From contig SKIX01000087.1 in the NCBI GenBank assembly GCA_007116195.1, forward strand, positions 1 to 6,710: a stretch of DNA of 6,710 bases. The letters are read 5' to 3'. Each line of letters opens with the position of its first letter. Position 1 is the first letter of the stretch. The stretch is from Marinospirillum sp. (lineage in GTDB: Bacteria > Pseudomonadota > Gammaproteobacteria > Pseudomonadales > Halomonadaceae). The translations under genes and the position numbers were made by a program. The notes below the pieces were generated by a model that was not told where the DNA came from, did no database searches, and saw nothing but the letters and a program-made list of their open reading frames with translations. Below are positions 5,710 to 6,710 of this stretch, piece by piece.

Positions 5710-6710
5710 ATGCTGTATCTTAACCAAAGTTCCATTTCCGTCCGCCTATTATTACTGGGTGGTCTGCCGCTTCTACTGCTCGTCGCTAGCCTGCTGATCA
5801 CCTATCAGGCCTCCATTCATAAAGACAGCTTGTTTGATCGCCTTTATTCAGGCCATCTGGTGCTTTTGGATGATCTCTTGCAAACCCAGCGCCTGCTGGA
5901 ACAAGAAGCGCTGGATTCAATACAGCGTTACCGCGCAGGCTGGCTATCTGATACCGGTGTGACTCAAGAGGTAGCAGAGCACCTTAGCCAGGCCGAAACC
6001 CACTGGAGTGCTTACCGCAAGGCTCGCGGCAGTGAGCTGAATGCTTTGGAGCAGCAGGTGGAGCAGCAGCTGCAAGCTGCCTTGGTGCTCTATCAGCAGT
6101 GGCTGGAGCCTATCGGAAGTGATGCCCTGCAAGTACGTATTCTCAATACCTCGACCGTTAACCATCAAATCGGCGAGCGACTCACGCCTCTGGGACAGAG
6201 CATTCGCGATCTGGTCGCAGAGCATCTGCAGGCTGCCGAGCAGGTGCAGTCTGAGGCGGCCCAGCTAACCGACTGGCAAGCCCAGGCTTATATGCTGGGT
6301 GGTGGTTTACTGGTGCTGAGCGGTATTCTTCTAGCCTGGCGGGTACAAGTCTCAATTCAGCGGCCTTTATTGAAACTCTATCGGCATTTGACCCAGGTGC
6401 AACAGCAATCGGATCTAACACTAAGGCTGAGCCTCCACGGTAAGGATGAGATCGCACAAACCGCCCAGGCAGTTAATGGCCTGCTGGAACATTTCCATCA
6501 ACTGATTCAAGAAACCCTGACCCAAGCCAGTCAGCTAAAACGCCATGCCAGCAATATGCATGAAATCAGCAGTGAGATTAGTAGCGAGGCAACCGATCAG
6601 GCGGGTGAAGCGCGCAGCCTGGCTTCAGCTATGCAGCAGTTGAATTTATCGATACAGGACATTGCGGACTCAGCTGTAAAGGCAGAGCAGCAGGCTAAAG
6701 CCGCTGAAAA
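5710..6710 (+). CDS. Methyl-accepting chemotaxis protein, N-terminal part (3' end outside window)
   Basis: Chemoreceptors of this class span the inner membrane, sense a ligand in the periplasm and control the CheA kinase. The frame is open from ATG 5710 to the right edge (333 codons). AGGAAG (5700-5705) is the ribosome-binding site. A short N-terminus with R12 precedes TM1 (about 12-31). A largely helical periplasmic region rich in Gln, Glu and Leu (about 32-190) looks like a four-helix-bundle sensor. TM2 is about 192-211. The HAMP domain (about 212-264) shows IQRPLLKLYRHL, DLTLRL and GKDEIAQTAQAVNGLLE. The start of the cytoplasmic coiled coil follows, with MQQLNLSIQDIADSAVKAEQQA (308-329) matching the usual beginning of the MCP signalling domain. 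The CheA/CheW-contact hairpin tip lies beyond the window. A HAMP-containing histidine kinase is much less likely given the coil sequence. The ligand cannot be predicted. Translation may be controlled by the inverted repeat that covers its ribosome-binding site. Confidence 0.93.
   Translation, partial: MLYLNQSSISVRLLLLGGLPLLLLVASLLITYQASIHKDSLFDRLYSGHLVLLDDLLQTQRLLEQEALDSIQRYRAGWLSDTGVTQEVAEHLSQAETHWSAYRKARGSELNALEQQVEQQLQAALVLYQQWLEPIGSDALQVRILNTSTVNHQIGERLTPLGQSIRDLVAEHLQAAEQVQSEAAQLTDWQAQAYMLGGGLLVLSGILLAWRVQVSIQRPLLKLYRHLTQVQQQSDLTLRLSLHGKDEIAQTAQAVNGLLEHFHQLIQETLTQASQLKRHASNMHEISSEISSEATDQAGEARSLASAMQQLNLSIQDIADSAVKAEQQAKAAE

Noticed and set aside
5944..6457. Minus-strand open frames opposite the chemoreceptor
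   Set aside because: They lie antisense to a continuous frame with TM, HAMP and MCP coil features and show no domain of their own.

Overview
The window reads as chromosomal DNA of a gammaproteobacterium with roughly 50% GC, most like the Pseudomonadales/Oceanospirillales group. The basis is the order ubiA, phoB, phoR, which follows the Pseudomonas-type ubiCA-phoBR arrangement, together with the close resemblance of PhoB and PhoR to the classic proteobacterial proteins. I cannot name a genus from the sequence alone.

Layout, left to right. The 3' end of ubiA (ubiquinone biosynthesis, membrane prenyltransferase) enters from the left edge. Three bases after its stop begins a 603-residue gene for an AlbA_2/Schlafen-like protein with a divergent histidine-kinase-type ATPase domain and C-terminal winged helices. 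It sits between ubiA and phoB, which are neighbours in Pseudomonas-type genomes, so it looks like an accessory insertion. An 80-bp gap then carries a textbook Pho box (two TTGTCAT repeats 11 bp apart, 10 bp upstream of a TGTAAT -10 element), followed by phoB and phoR, the phosphate-starvation two-component system. PhoR runs tail to tail into a convergent gene for a response regulator with a C-terminal domain that may be a degenerate PilZ fold; the two coding regions overlap by 29 bp. Divergent from that regulator is a Prx5-type peroxiredoxin. The last gene, starting at 5710 and cut by the right edge, is a methyl-accepting chemotaxis protein (TM - periplasmic helical sensor - TM - HAMP - start of the signalling coil).

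How they fit together. PhoB and PhoR form a self-contained, autoregulated phosphate-sensing unit, and the Pho box implies positive feedback by PhoB. I see no convincing terminator between the AlbA_2 gene and phoB, so readthrough from the ubi operon could also supply basal phoB. The response regulator, peroxiredoxin and chemoreceptor have no obvious common pathway; they look like separate transcription units.

The most notable non-coding signal is a perfect 12-bp inverted repeat at 5662-5673 / 5696-5707. Its right arm contains the ribosome-binding site of the chemoreceptor, and a possible sigma-54-type element lies just upstream. No RNA genes, CRISPR arrays or insertion sequences were seen. No stretch over 300 bases lacks a gene.
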